Assembly (NCBI GenBank): GCA_007644065.1
Contig: VJWN01000003.1
Coordinates: 496,001 to 560,000 of the forward strand
Direction of reading: 5' to 3'
DNA: 64,000 nucleotides
Source of the DNA: Margaritispora aquatica
Taxonomy: Eukaryota > Ascomycota > Leotiomycetes > Helotiales > Discinellaceae
Shown: in pieces, positions 1 to 11,679 of the stretch
How the letters are laid out: each line of letters starts with the position of its first letter
How positions within the stretch are numbered: the stretch's first letter is position 1
The notes under the pieces: model-generated
Database searches by the model: none
Seen by the model: only the letters and a program-made list of their open reading frames with translations
What the model was told of the DNA's origin: nothing
Program-made: the position numbers and the translations under genes

Positions 1-1358
1 CGCGTAGTAAAGGCCTCCAATGACAAACATGGTGATACAATTTCCTGCGGCGCCAATCAGGAAGATAGATCTGCGACCGGTCTTCTCCATGAAAAACCAG
101 GAAGCAACAATGGCGATAACTGCGATGCCGAAACCACCAATAGCAACGTCATATGAGTGAATGGGTTCTAGACCAGCGATGATGAGGAAGTAGATGCCCT
201 GGGCAAGAAGACATGCTCCGGTGAAACCAAAGCCAAGGAACATCCAGATAACAGTGAGAGTTCTCTTCAAGTTGCTGCCGCGGAAAAGATCGATGTATGA
301 ACCAGTGCCGTGGTGTAAGGCTTGTTGCTCTTCGAGGCGAATTCCAAGGGCCATGTGGGCCAAGCGAGCATCGATCTGATTCTCGGAGCCATATAGACGT
401 GCCAATGATGCCCTCGCTGCTTCGGGTTTGCCCTTGAGCAGCAAGAAAGAAGGTGACTCTGGCATGAAACAAAACAGAAGTCCAGTCATAATGGGCCAAA
501 CCCATTGGATGGCGAACACCGTCTGGTAAGATTTTGGTGTGATGTTGGAAACGAACGTGCGAACGACTACGAGTCCGATAGCTTGCATGAAGAACATGCA
601 TAGAATGATTGCACTCTGAATAGGTCCTCGTAGACGCATGGGTGAGATCTCGGATGCCCACGCTGTTGCTGTTGCAAAGAGACAGCCAATGGCAAGACCA
701 TTGACCATCTTTCCAGCCAGAAGCATGCCTCGAGAATTCGCTCCATACTGAATTCCAACTCCTAAGACAGAGATTAAACTTGCTGCTACACACGGCCATT
801 TCCTTCCAACTTTGTCTGATACAAATCCGACAGCGAAGCCACCGAGGGCTTGAAGAAGATAAGACATCGCTGTCCAGAGAGAAGCCCAGATAGATGGTAC
901 GTAGAGTTCATGTTCAGCAGTCATGGCGCCAAACACCAATTCGAATCCTGGCATAGAAATTGTAGCTCCATTTGCGATTGTATCGTAGCCAAAGCACATG
1001 CCTATATTCGTTAGTACAGAACACGAGTAATTGTAAGATGACCTACCTGCTCCAAAAGCTGCAATTGAATGGAATATTATTCGCTTATTATTTACTACCG
1101 ATTTCCACTGTCAATTGATTAGCGGCCAGAACTTGTAAGCTTTGAAGACATGCCGGAACGCAATCGATGATGTAGAAGTCTCAGTAAGTTATCTGGTAAT
1201 ACCAGACAAGTCCGAGTAGCAGTTCAACAGAAGAAAAACAAACGTACCAATGAATACTGCCTCTCAGCTTCAAATAGCTGCTCGCCAGCAATTTCTTCTG
1301 GAGATAGCTGATTCGCAACGTCGACATGCTCGAAGGCCATCTTGTTATCAACAGACAT
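1..1358 (-). CDS. MFS sugar transporter, C-terminus cut off by window edge
   Basis: Proton-coupled sugar porter of the major facilitator superfamily, expected in the plasma membrane. Exons read 1358-1248, 1107-1047 and 1001 to beyond base 1; introns 1108-1247 and 1002-1046 have GT-AG ends and the junctions keep frame. The protein begins MSVDNKMAFEHV. Visible family marks are the loop GFVSDKVGRKW after TM2, PESPSFLLLKGK before the central loop, and FMEKTGRRSIFL at the start of the second half; the usual C-terminal PETKGR region lies outside the window. The style resembles the fungal maltose/alpha-glucoside porter group, but substrate cannot be read from sequence. It is divergent from the GH78 rhamnosidase with 803 bp between start codons, so co-control and rhamnose or rhamnoside uptake are possible (inference). 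Confidence 0.9.
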
Positions 1359-2161
1359 GATGGTTGTGAAAATAGTATCCAAGGTAGGACTCTGGCTTGA
1401 CTAATGGATGTTGGAGAATTTGTTCAATGATCTGGGGTTCTACTCCATGTCCGGGGAAAGGGCTTTATATCTTTCAACGACAATATCAATACAGCAAGCA
1501 ATTCTCAAATCGAGATCAATTTTGGCGTCTGAGCTCCCACCTGGCCACCTGGGGTTCTGGGGTTCAGAGGGCTGTTTCGAGGGAGCGTGTTGTGGCTTGC
1601 AGGACCCGGCCAATCCAAGACGGTGACGAGTCCCAGAAGCTTGGTCCAGAGGCACAGTTGAGGTGGACGTGTGGACATTTACTGATACTCAACCACGAGG
1701 ACGAGTGAGCTTGTGATGATTTCGAAGTACCGTGATTGCAAATGATGGAGACCCCAGATGATCTAGGATCTTTGCATTCAAGTGGACATTGGGGACCCCT
1801 CAACGTTGATGGAGCTGGAGTGAAGCCAAGATTTGGGGATGAACTTTGAAGTGGACAAGAGGAGACGGAGGAGGGTGGGGACGGAGAGTAGAGGGGGTAT
1901 TCGTTCAGCACACATCATCAGGACGGAATACGATTGATCAAAGTTTTCACAGCTGGCGCATAGATGTGAGATGTTGTCTGAAGTGGAAGCGAGATAGAGG
2001 TGGTTGATGGTGATTGTGCAACCATTGGTATCGCCTGCCGTAGCTCAAGTGGACTGAAGCTACTGGCCCAATCCGGCACATTGACCCGACGACACAACCA
2101 TCACCATCATCAGAATCCCTCTTCTTCCGCTTCAGAATGTCGTCAACAAGTGGACGTCTAC
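1359..2161. promoter_or_regulatory. Divergent promoter region between sugar transporter and rhamnosidase
   Basis: The 803 bp separate the two divergent start codons and hold no convincing gene. The plus-strand frame of the rhamnosidase stays open back to about 2000, but the hydrophobic leader at 2162 is the better start. I cannot name a binding site; the layout suggests a shared promoter (inference). Confidence 0.5.
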
Positions 2162-5005
2162 ATGAGAACCATGATAGGAAGTGGAATTGTCCCCATTATA
2201 TTACTATCATTTCCATTGGCCATGCAGGTAAGGCAGGCAAGCATATTGAATATCTTTGCTGGTAAGCTGTTGGCGCTGTGTGTACTTTTTGCCCAATTCT
2301 CTTGCTCTTTTTCTATTCATCTTGTTATTATCATTGGATCTTTGCGTAGCTATTACAATGGGCAAGTCGACAGGTTACAGCGTGCCTTCGAAATGGACGA
2401 CCAGTGGAACTGTTTCTTGCAGCGCAACAGGCTTCATACTCTCCAATGATTCCAGCGAAGCAGCCGAGATTTTGTTCGACTACGAGCGCGCAGAAGGTGG
2501 CATGCCATATTTTGAATTTGGGAATATATCTAGCACTGGTGAGGCGGTAGAGGTCGATATAATATTCAGCGAAACGTTTGCTGGTTCGCAAGCGTCCACT
2601 GGTAAGTAACTGTCACCAGAATCAACAGTCTAAAGCTAACGGACCAAAGGGGATGGACCTTTCTTTCTCTTTTCGAATGCCATGGATACGTATAGAGTAC
2701 AGACTTTGTCTCTCGAACCTTCTTCGACTCCAAAATCAATTGAACTGTCCTTCGCGCAGCGGTCACAAAGATACCAGAAAGTCATCCTTAAGACTCCTAA
2801 TTCTTCTGTATTCATATCAACACTTGGTTTCAATCATGTTCGAGCAGCCAATCCTACCATAAGCACATTTAAGTGCTCGAACGAGATTTTAAACAAGATC
2901 TGGCGAGATGGTGTGCGGACAGTGGACATGTGCACAGTTGAAGCTGGGGAAACAGCAGAAGCTTGGGAGGTGACAGAAGCTGGAACTCGAATAGTAGGTC
3001 AGCATTGGGCACCGTGCCGACATGGAACAAGATGGGGCGATAAAACCATACAATTTGAGGTCAAAATTGAAGAGGGCGGTGCAAGTTGGGGCGTGAACAT
3101 GGTAGCCAATGGCTTGATATTCTGCTTGAATCTTGCGACTCGGACACTTGCAGCCTTCGAAGGTCTTTCTGAGACCAATGGAGTTTTCCCATCTATTCCC
3201 CGTGGCTCCTGGACTCTCAGCTCCAAGATTTCCTTAGACGACTGGATTGCGGTCAAGACAATCACCAAAGGATCTGATGTGTCAGTGTTCTTCGATGGCT
3301 TAGAGGTCGCATCATTATCTGGGCTTGACACCCATCCAATTCTTGGGGGTAGTGCAAACAACACTGGCTCGGTGACGTTTGGTGGTCCTCAAGGTTTTGT
3401 ATCCATGTACCGCTCATTGCAGGTTCAAGCGTTAGATGGCGCTATTTTGTACCAAAACGATTTCCAAATAGCTGAGAAGGCTCGCACTCTCGCAGACTTT
3501 CAAGTAGGCACGAATGCTCTCTCTTGCACAATTGATGGAGCAAAGCGAGATCGAGCGCTTTTTGGTGGGGATCTGTTTGTCATGGGTCGTTCGATCTGCT
3601 ACTCAACCGCTAATTTGAATGCAATACTTGGTAGCATCACACTTCTGACTAGTCATCAAGCAGAGAGTGGTTATATGGGTAATTTGTGTCCAATCCAAGC
3701 TCCAGTGCACGAAGAGTCTACCGAACCGCCAACCTATGCATTTTATTCTCTAAGCTATGCACTACTTCTTGTGGTTGCTATTAAAGACTATTGGATGCAT
3801 TCGGGAGATACAGAGCTCATACAAAAGCTTTGGCCAAAGCTAGAAAAACTTATGGCATTCACTCAACGATTTGTTGATGGAAGGGGGCTGGTCGTGGCAC
3901 CTCCACCATTGTCAAGTAAGCTCGTTCCCTTCTAATCTTCGGCAATAGACTAATTTGGACAGTGGACTGGTTCCCTATGGGGGGTCCTATTTTCGGGGCC
4001 TCTGGCAAGATAAATCTGGCTTTCTACGATGCATTAAACTCTATGAGCCAATTTTCAAATGCAATTGGGGCAAAGAGCACATACTCAACACAGGCAGCAA
4101 CTTTAAAATCTAGCATACTAGCTCATTTGTGGAATGAAGATGCCGGCATCATGCGAATGAGCGACTTGACTTCACCAACTGGAGTGTGCCAGGATATCAA
4201 CGCCTACGCCATCACAACAGGCGTAGCTCCACCGCATATGCAAGCCGAAACCACACTCTCAGCTCCTAACTCCCAGGAGCTTCCTCTCGCATTCAGAGGT
4301 ATTGAGAGGTGGGAGCAGAAGAGAGTTATTAGCCCTTACGCCTCAGGCTTTGCAGCTGAGGCTCTATTCTCTCGAAACTGTGGCTCCCCAGCCGTCGAGC
4401 TGGTGGAGAGAGTCTGGGGCGTAATGGCAGACGAGACTGGGCCCGATTACTCTGGTGGCCATTGGGAGGCCATGAAGCCAGATGGAACTCCCATTACGGA
4501 CGATACTTCGCTGATGCATGGCTGGTCGACGTGGCCTGTATATCTGCTACCTAGGTATTTGGGTGGTGTCGAGCCTTTAGAAGCGGGATGGACTCGCTTC
4601 ATGGTGAAGCCTGTTTTGGCCGGACTAAAGACTGTCGATGTCCAGCTCTCCACCCCAGTAGGGAAAATTGAGGTCTCGCTGCAAGTGCACGAGAGCAGAG
4701 GCATAGGACAGATTTCGGTGTTTGTGCCATCTGGTGCAATTGCTGAGATCCATGCACCAGTGGGCTGGGATATCGAGGGTGCTGATAAGTTGTCTGAGGG
4801 AATGCAGACAATTGCTGGGCAGAATGACACTGTAGTTCTTAGGATAACTCGAGGCTTGTCGCGAAGTGGATCATCTGCTGTGCCTGTTGAGAAGACGATT
4901 GTGGTTACGAGTTCGAATGAGATTGTACCTGTATCTTCAAGTTGTGGATTTGGATGGTTCATGCAATTCCCTGTATTTAGGCAAATCCGCAGTTGGTTCT
5001 CTTAG
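2162..5005 (+). CDS. Secreted GH78 alpha-L-rhamnosidase
   Basis: Releases terminal alpha-L-rhamnose from plant glycosides or pectic side chains. Exons 2162-2261, 2350-2601, 2650-3915 and 3963-5005 give 886 aa; introns are 88, 48 and 47 nt. The start gives a hydrophobic leader (residues 1-22, GIVPIILLSFPLAM), supporting secretion. The hallmark DGAKRDR sits at 413-419, preceding the helical (alpha/alpha)6 catalytic region, and HWEAMKPDG has Glu708 as the candidate general base. Residues about 230-390 form an inserted segment (WGVNMVANG, GSWTLSSKI) between the N-terminal beta part and the catalytic part, as in many fungal family members. No frameshift or missing motif is seen. First-exon boundaries are the least certain part, because two donors lie close together. 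Neighbours are a divergent sugar transporter and a downstream regulator on the same strand. Confidence 0.93.
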
Positions 5006-5902
5006 TTGGTAATTATATTATATAGGCAATCAAAACCAAATTCAAAATACCTACCTCTACAGACCTCGTCAATTTCTTGAAGCATACCGAAATCCTTATG
5101 TATGAAGAGTCTCTACAGCGAAAACTCCAAGCAGCGTGTTACATATCAAATAACTTTGATGGTGAACATGAGTTACATCAAGGGAATCTGTTAGAGCACG
5201 AAGTCAAAGCACTTGTCTTCTCGAAAATTACTCCACCGAAACCTCTTGCCAAAGATATGTTCTGGAGATCCAAGCTGAAAGTATAATCGGTGTGGCTGGA
5301 CAATCATACCGTCGAAGACATTTCTGACGGGCCTACCCGCTTGATATTACACGTGGTCTACGTCCTCCACGTTGTCCAAGATTCTTGGAAGAGGAAGTGG
5401 ACAGAAGATCTTGAGTTCAGTAGTATGCTGGCATGCCTGTGGAGATGATGACTTCAATTTTGACAAAGTCCACATGCATATTACCAATGCTCGGATCAAC
5501 CATCGAGATGTAACAAATGTCCACATGAGAATGAATCTCAACAATGATAATCATATCGTATTTCTAAATTCCATGGAACACCCACCATCCATACATGCTT
5601 ACAGTACATGCATATATACATTGAAAGCCATGTGATCGGGAATATATATTTGACCGTCTGGGGAAGTGTGGAGTGCTTTAGCCCAATTTGGAGCCATCCC
5701 TGCTTACATCAAGAAGAAGCTAGCTAGCAATGTCCACCTGAATCGCGATTTGTCCTCTTCGAAGATCTTCTTCCACTTCTTTCCACTTGCATATCCAGAT
5801 GGACATTGATATGGACATTTGCCAGCATTCGAATTAAGCATTACAATCACCCTAGTCTAGCCTTCTCGAACCCCTACATTATACAGAATACTGTACAGTA
5901 CT
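5006..5902. other. Intergenic, no gene seen
   Basis: The 897 bp between the rhamnosidase stop and the regulator start hold only short open frames without family features. Just before the regulator ATG there is a GTAC-rich palindromic stretch at 5888-5902 (tactgtacagtact), resembling the short tandem motifs seen around medA further right. Confidence 0.5.
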
Positions 5903-8900
5903 ATGAACCAGCCCAGCCGTCCGGGTCTGCCGTCGCCATCAAACTACGTTAGCCCCTCGCCGTCGGACAGCCAGAATGTTGGGAGCGTTTCGGACTCCCC
6001 TCATAGCGCTGGCGTGAAAGATGTGTTCAATTGTCAACATTGTCCGAAGGCTTTCAACAGGAGGGAGAATCTGAGTCGTCATCTGAAAATTCGTATGTGA
6101 GATTCATTTCCCAAGTCACATGTTCCCAAGAGGTTGGTCTGTCCACCTGGCATCGGTTGTTGTGCAATCCTCGTGGAAGAAGAAACAAGCAGGCGTATAA
6201 ATGTCCGCATAGGGAATATCCCGAGATATTCTGAATTAGGGGACCTGCATTGCTGAATCTCGGATATTCGTCATTATCCCACGCTCTTGGCAATTGGATG
6301 GTGATGAGATTGGTATTCAGATGGGGAGGGGGAAAAAAAAGAAATGCTAACAATACATTCACAGACGACTCATCTAAATCCCATTGCTGTTTTAAGTGTG
6401 GCAAGGGCTTCACAAGAAGTGATCTACTCAAACGCCACGAGGCTGGTCACGAAAGATGGGATCGAGACGAAGCCAATGGCAGGCCTACAACAGGTCCAAA
6501 ACGACGAAAGGTGGCTTTCAGTGATGTGAAGGATGAGTTAAAAGCATCACCACCTCAATGGCAACCGTCAGTCCAGGAGGCTGGACCTTCTCATTCAATT
6601 TATCATCCAAACGAGGTTGGAAGAGACGTTCCAATTCCTTTGAGGACGGAGATCGCATATGCGCAACATGAACCTGTTCGAAACTATCAAGGAGTTCATC
6701 ATCCTCATCCTGTATGTCGCCTCATACTGTTTAAAATCCAAATTCAAATCCTCCTATCTATTCATATGCCAGAATATTTGTGCTTAGAATGCTTGTTTTG
6801 AATGTTTGGTCGCTGTATGTATTGATATACCACAAACTAATGTCTAATAGGTGAACCAAGGTCAAAATGTCTATCCTGATCCCATCCAACACGCTACCAA
6901 TGATGAAGCTTCACGATTTCATCTCAATCCCATTAATGATATGATACCATTCGATTTTTCATCGTTTCTCCTTCCAGCTGATATTGGACCAGCTGGAAAT
7001 GAATGTAAGCAAAAATTCCTGTGTCACGACTCATGTACAACGAATATGGACCATCAGAGAGCACTCACTTGATGCGAATCGATTAATGTTGATTTGGTTC
7101 AAAGTCTTACACTAAGCTATTCTAGGGTTCTCCTACGATTTCTACTCAGCAATGCGAGAAACTGGCCATGAATGGGGCAATTTAGGTGCTGAATATGATC
7201 CAAATATGTCGACACCTGGTCAGGACTATGGAGATTTGACTGAGATGCCCCTTGAAAAGCCTTATCAAGAGCCGACTCCAGAAGCACCACCTGAGCATAT
7301 CGAGCCGAGCAAAGACTCTCAAGACCAGTCTGAAGGAGAAGAACATGGTAGCATTACCCGAGTATCATCACCACCAAATGAAGCTTCGGAAGAAGACAAA
7401 TGGCCATTTCAATGGAATCCAAATTCTCGGCCTATCTTGAAAGCGCATGCAATTAAGATGCCGGATAACCATCCACTATTCAAGACACACGTCCCTCGAT
7501 ATGATATCACAGAATCTACGCTTCAGCGACTAAAGTCTTTCTTGCATCCACCAGTTGGCAAAGAGTTCCATCAGTCACAAAAGGGAACATTCATCCTTCC
7601 ACCATTACCAATCATCAATGTTTTCATCCAACTATTCTTTGAGAAATTCTCACCGCAGATGCCAGTCTTGCACCACGCGACAGTAAATACCAACACCGAA
7701 CTGCCACCGCCATTGATAGCAGCAATAATCATCATCGGTGCAATTTATAGTCACGTAAAACACACCCGGCGATTTGCAATCGTTCTCCTTGATCTGGTAC
7801 GCTGGCATCTCCGCATAGCGCTAGAGTGTGATAACAGTCTTATGCGTGACCCATATATAATATACGCAGAAGCACTCATATGCCACACCGGCTTGTGGTG
7901 CGGAAACAAGCGTGCTTTTGAGCTTGCTGAAGTTGTACGCGGCGCGCTAGTTACTTATATAAGACGTGTCCGCTTTGGAGACCAATTTTCCCAGAAGCCC
8001 GAGTCTCCAAAGAAAGATGTTGGTAATATACAAGCAGAGTGGAAGCGATGGATAACAGAGGAGTCTCAACGTCGGCTGGCGTGGGTCATTTACACGATTG
8101 ATTCACAATTTCCAAGTATATTGAATCTTCCACCTTCGATATCGATTGGCGAGGTGAGGAATGTAGGCTGCCCTTGCGATGAGGAGTTCTGGTGCGCAAG
8201 CTCAGCTCGCAATTGGAAGAATCTCCTAGGACCAGCTTCTGTGCCTCCTTCGAGATCCTTCTCAGCTGCCGTTGGTCCGTTCTTGTTGGTCACCTCGATG
8301 CCGGGGACAATTAATCGATCATCTGGAAGACTTCCTATGCTAAATTTGAATCCTTGGAGTGCATTCTTGGTAATGATCACTATCACCCATCAGATCTTCC
8401 ATGCGTCACAGGAAACAATGATTGCCCAGGCATTCGACGATGATGGAGATGGCAGAGTAGCTGTAGATGAAACAATCAGAGTCTTGAGACAGCTGCAGTC
8501 ATTGAGAAGAGATCAATTAGCCGGTAATATCTCATCAAATACTCACCAAACTCTAACTAACAGATACAGATGCACTCACCTCCTTCTCAGAAACTTACCT
8601 TCATACCTCACGACCTCATATACATCCATCATCGCTTCATTTCCATGCTTCTTCGATTGTGTTGCACTCACTCAGCACCATTCTGCTCGATGTACCACTC
8701 TCGGACCTCCAGGGCGCAATCGGAAAAGATGGTTCACCAGGCATTTCGCATTCAATGGCTTCCCTGACCTCCTGGGCGAGGCGAGATCCCATTCTCGCCG
8801 AGCAGGTCGCTATGAATGCCGTCAAAACAATAGTTCTATTAGCACCACGCCGTACAAGCGCTAGCAGAGAAGATAACCACGGACAGTCAAGCGAGGTGAG

Positions 8901-9219
8901 AGATATCGAAACCGCCCAGTACGGAATCATCACTGTTTTCCTTTGTCACATCGTACTATGGGTGTTCTCGAGTGTATCGCCCACTGATAGGAAACGTCAT
9001 CTACTCGAATTATTGGCAAGAGACGGCGATGTGCGCACGAGCTGGTTTATGAATGTGCTTGAAAGGGGGCTGGGTTTCGTGGGGTCAGATGGTGCTTTGA
9101 TTCATAAAGAAGCACCAAAGATATTGTTTAGGAGTGCAGCAGAGATGTTGACTCGAATGGGAACCTGGGGTGCAAGTCTAAACCTGGCGCTATTATTGCA
9201 TAAGCGATCCGAGATGTAA
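5903..9219 (+). CDS. C2H2 zinc-finger plus fungal-MHR transcription factor
   Basis: Putative nuclear DNA-binding regulator. Exons 5903-6092, 6365-6711, 6851-7004, 7126-8523 and 8564-9219 give 914 aa. Two adjacent C2H2 fingers are complete only after splicing: C44-x2-C47-x12-H60-x3-H64 and C72-x2-C75-x12-H88-x3-H92; the His64 codon is split by the 272-nt first intron. A basic patch (GPKRRK) follows. The C-terminal half, roughly residues 350-600, has the fungal-specific transcription factor (MHR) look, including EWKRWITEESQRRLAW and a later NLPPSISIGEV. The last intron is only 40 nt and has a second in-frame acceptor 6 nt downstream (exon from 8570), which would drop two residues. It follows the GH78 gene on the same strand, so local control of rhamnoside use is possible but unproven; fungal MHR regulators often act elsewhere. 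Confidence 0.88.
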
Positions 9220-9904
9220 TTTTACGAATATGTTGGGCTTTTGTTTATGTTAAGCACTTGAATCTGTTGGATACATGAGATGGGTGCAAGAAGTTGACGC
9301 TGAGCATGATGCCGTTAAAATCAACAATGAAATTCTGTATATATTGCATTTCCACCTCGAGCTTATCAATAAAGGTCTGTGGATGAAAGACTGAAGTGCT
9401 TATGGCCTGTGGAAAGAAAATTCGTGCGTTTGCTTAGTATGTTGATGACTTCCACGCAGACAAATGGAAGTCTTAGAAGGCTCCTCCTTGTGAAAGTGAC
9501 GGTAACTGCCTTTCTAAGAAGTACAGGGTCAGGTAGTCCGAACAAGGCAATGGCAGAGGACTCTTACTTCCTCGACTAATGCGAAATCTGTACCCATACA
9601 GAGTATCGGCTTGTTACCTCTATTTCATTCTCCTTGAATTTACGTCTTCAAACCTACAACTACAATTCCTACTCCTGAACCCTCTTATCTTTAGATCTTT
9701 TGATAATATAATTATGCTCATGATTACCTTCCTCACATTGAGTTGTCTTTCACCGGTTGAATCAAATCCTATCATTCAACCAATCTCCCTTCATCATGTT
9801 TTACGCAATCCCTGATTATTCTCTCGTGTCATCACGCAAAAGCTTCGCCAGCTTTCTCCAACGGCTAGATTGTACATCAGGTAACAACATTTCCTCCTTT
9901 GACC
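9220..9904. other. Intergenic, no gene seen
   Basis: The 685 bp contain short open frames (for example 9379-9579) without recognisable features. The part just upstream of 9905 is pyrimidine rich, as is common for fungal promoters. Confidence 0.45.
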
Positions 9905-11433
9905 ATGAAACTTCCCATTAATGATGGAACAGAAGTCGATGTTGATTCCAATACCAACACAGACGAAACCTCACTCAATGCAAGATTCCCACCCCAACTC
10001 GATGGCAACATGTTCTCCTACGATCCATATCGGAGGTGTAGATCCCGGAACTACCGGTGCTGCGATAGCTACGGGAGCAACTGCACCGAGATCTTCGGTG
10101 GGAGGTACTGGTCTCCTTTCTCATATTTTGATTCCTGTCCAACACCGACCAGATACCGGCGCGGTTACGGCTTCGGCTCGAGTTGGTTTGGCGGTGGCTA
10201 TCGAACACCATATAGCGGATATGGGGATATGATTGCAGACAGAAGAATCGCCGATAGAGAACACATCGACCCGATAGTGGTGAATGATACACGGCCCATG
10301 TGTGGGGATTTATACTCTGGCCATGGTGGTTATGGCAGCACGTATGCCGATGTTGATTGCACGACTTGCGTCACTTCAAGAACAGTCTGTACAAGAAGTG
10401 GGTACCGTCGACATAGATTGGGATACTTGGAATGTAGTCGGTGGGGAGGAGGTGGGTATGGTGGAATTGGTGGTATTGGCTACATGCGTGGTTATGATGG
10501 AGCAAACGGCATACCAGACAATGAGCGCCTGAGTCGAATTGAAGAAATGAGTGATGCTCCTGAGATGTCTGGTGGATTGGCCCAGGACGATGATCATAGC
10601 CAATGCGGTTACGATACAGCGGTGGACTCGCTCTCTTACTTTGCAGCTGAGACTTCCAATCCTCTTCAGTTAGCTGTCGTTAGCACACCGAACAAGACTA
10701 AGGCTGAACGAGCTGTTCTAGCTGTTCGTGCTCTCATCGACAAGGATGGCAATAATCGAACTTGGGTGATGAACATTGAGGAGATTTGCCGAACAGAATG
10801 TTGTCGATACAAGCGAATTGGCGATGAGGGTGTAAGTGGCCAAATGGTATGTGATGAGCTGTACTGATCAAATTCTAGGTATTGCAGAAGACTTCTCCTC
10901 ATCTTGCAGTGTGTAAAGAAGTATGTTGGAAATCGAACAATTGCGAGTATGAGCTTGACTGCAAGCATAAGCCCCCCGTATGACCTTTCGCTCTGCTTTG
11001 AAAGCCCTCTGCTGAACTCCTGCAGGCTATCAGGTTCTTCGAAAGTCTCGGCCAAGAGTACCTCGACAAGATCCACGCAATTCGACTCCAAACCAAAGAA
11101 GCCGCATTCCTCAATCCCTTCGAAGTCGCTTCCGCCATCGACCTCGTCATCAAGACCTTCCCCAAAGCACAGCATGCTCAAGTAATCCTCCATTCTGACG
11201 ACGAAGGCGAGATCATAGACAAGGAAAGTATCAAATTGCTCATCAGAACTTTCCGAAAACTTGACAGAAGCCTACCTCTAGTGGAAAAATTGAAGATTAT
11301 CAATATTGAGCAACACCCGGGTTTGATGAGGAAATGGACAAGAAAGAGGAAGCGCTGGGCTGTTTTGAGGGCTGGAAATCGTGCTGGTCATCGTGTGAAG
11401 AGGAGGGCAAGGGCTGCTCTGAGAGAGAAATAA
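9905..11433 (+). CDS. Unrecognised Cys/Gly/Tyr-rich protein
   Basis: I do not recognise the family. Exons 9905-10831, 10879-10977 and 11026-11433 join in frame to give 477 aa; introns are 47 and 48 nt. The first ATG is at 9905. There is no signal peptide or membrane segment. Residues about 35-200 are rich in Cys, Gly, Tyr and Arg (YRRCRSRNYRCC, GFGSSWFGGGYR, GYGGIGGIGY). The middle has further cysteines (ICRTECCRYKR, CKEVCWKSNNCEYELDCKHK). The C-terminal part is helical and charged, with an acidic turn (SDDEGEIIDKES), and ends in a strongly basic tail (RKWTRKRKRW, VKRRARAALREK) that could bind nucleic acid or direct nuclear import. Splicing into the second exon is needed to bypass the stop at 10865. 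What it does cannot be said. Confidence 0.7.
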
Positions 11434-11679
11434 GTACCTGCTCGGAGGTGTGAATAAAGATGGAAATTGACCCTTTGAGATCTGTAGCCTTGCAGCTTTT
11501 AGGCTGGAGTGCGTTACTGGTTTTAGGATAGAATGAAGTTCCTCGGCTAAGACTCAGGACCAGATGGTTTTCACTCATCTTATACCTTCTGCGATGACTA
11601 CATCGTGATTGCTGAATTAATCATAGGGCAAAAGGTAGAGCAAAAGACGACAGATCAAGCTTGCAAACATCTATTCATT

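Noticed and set aside
149..799. 216-codon minus-strand open frame
   Set aside because: It is a shadow frame of the sugar transporter, whose true frame continues beyond base 1 and carries the MFS motifs.
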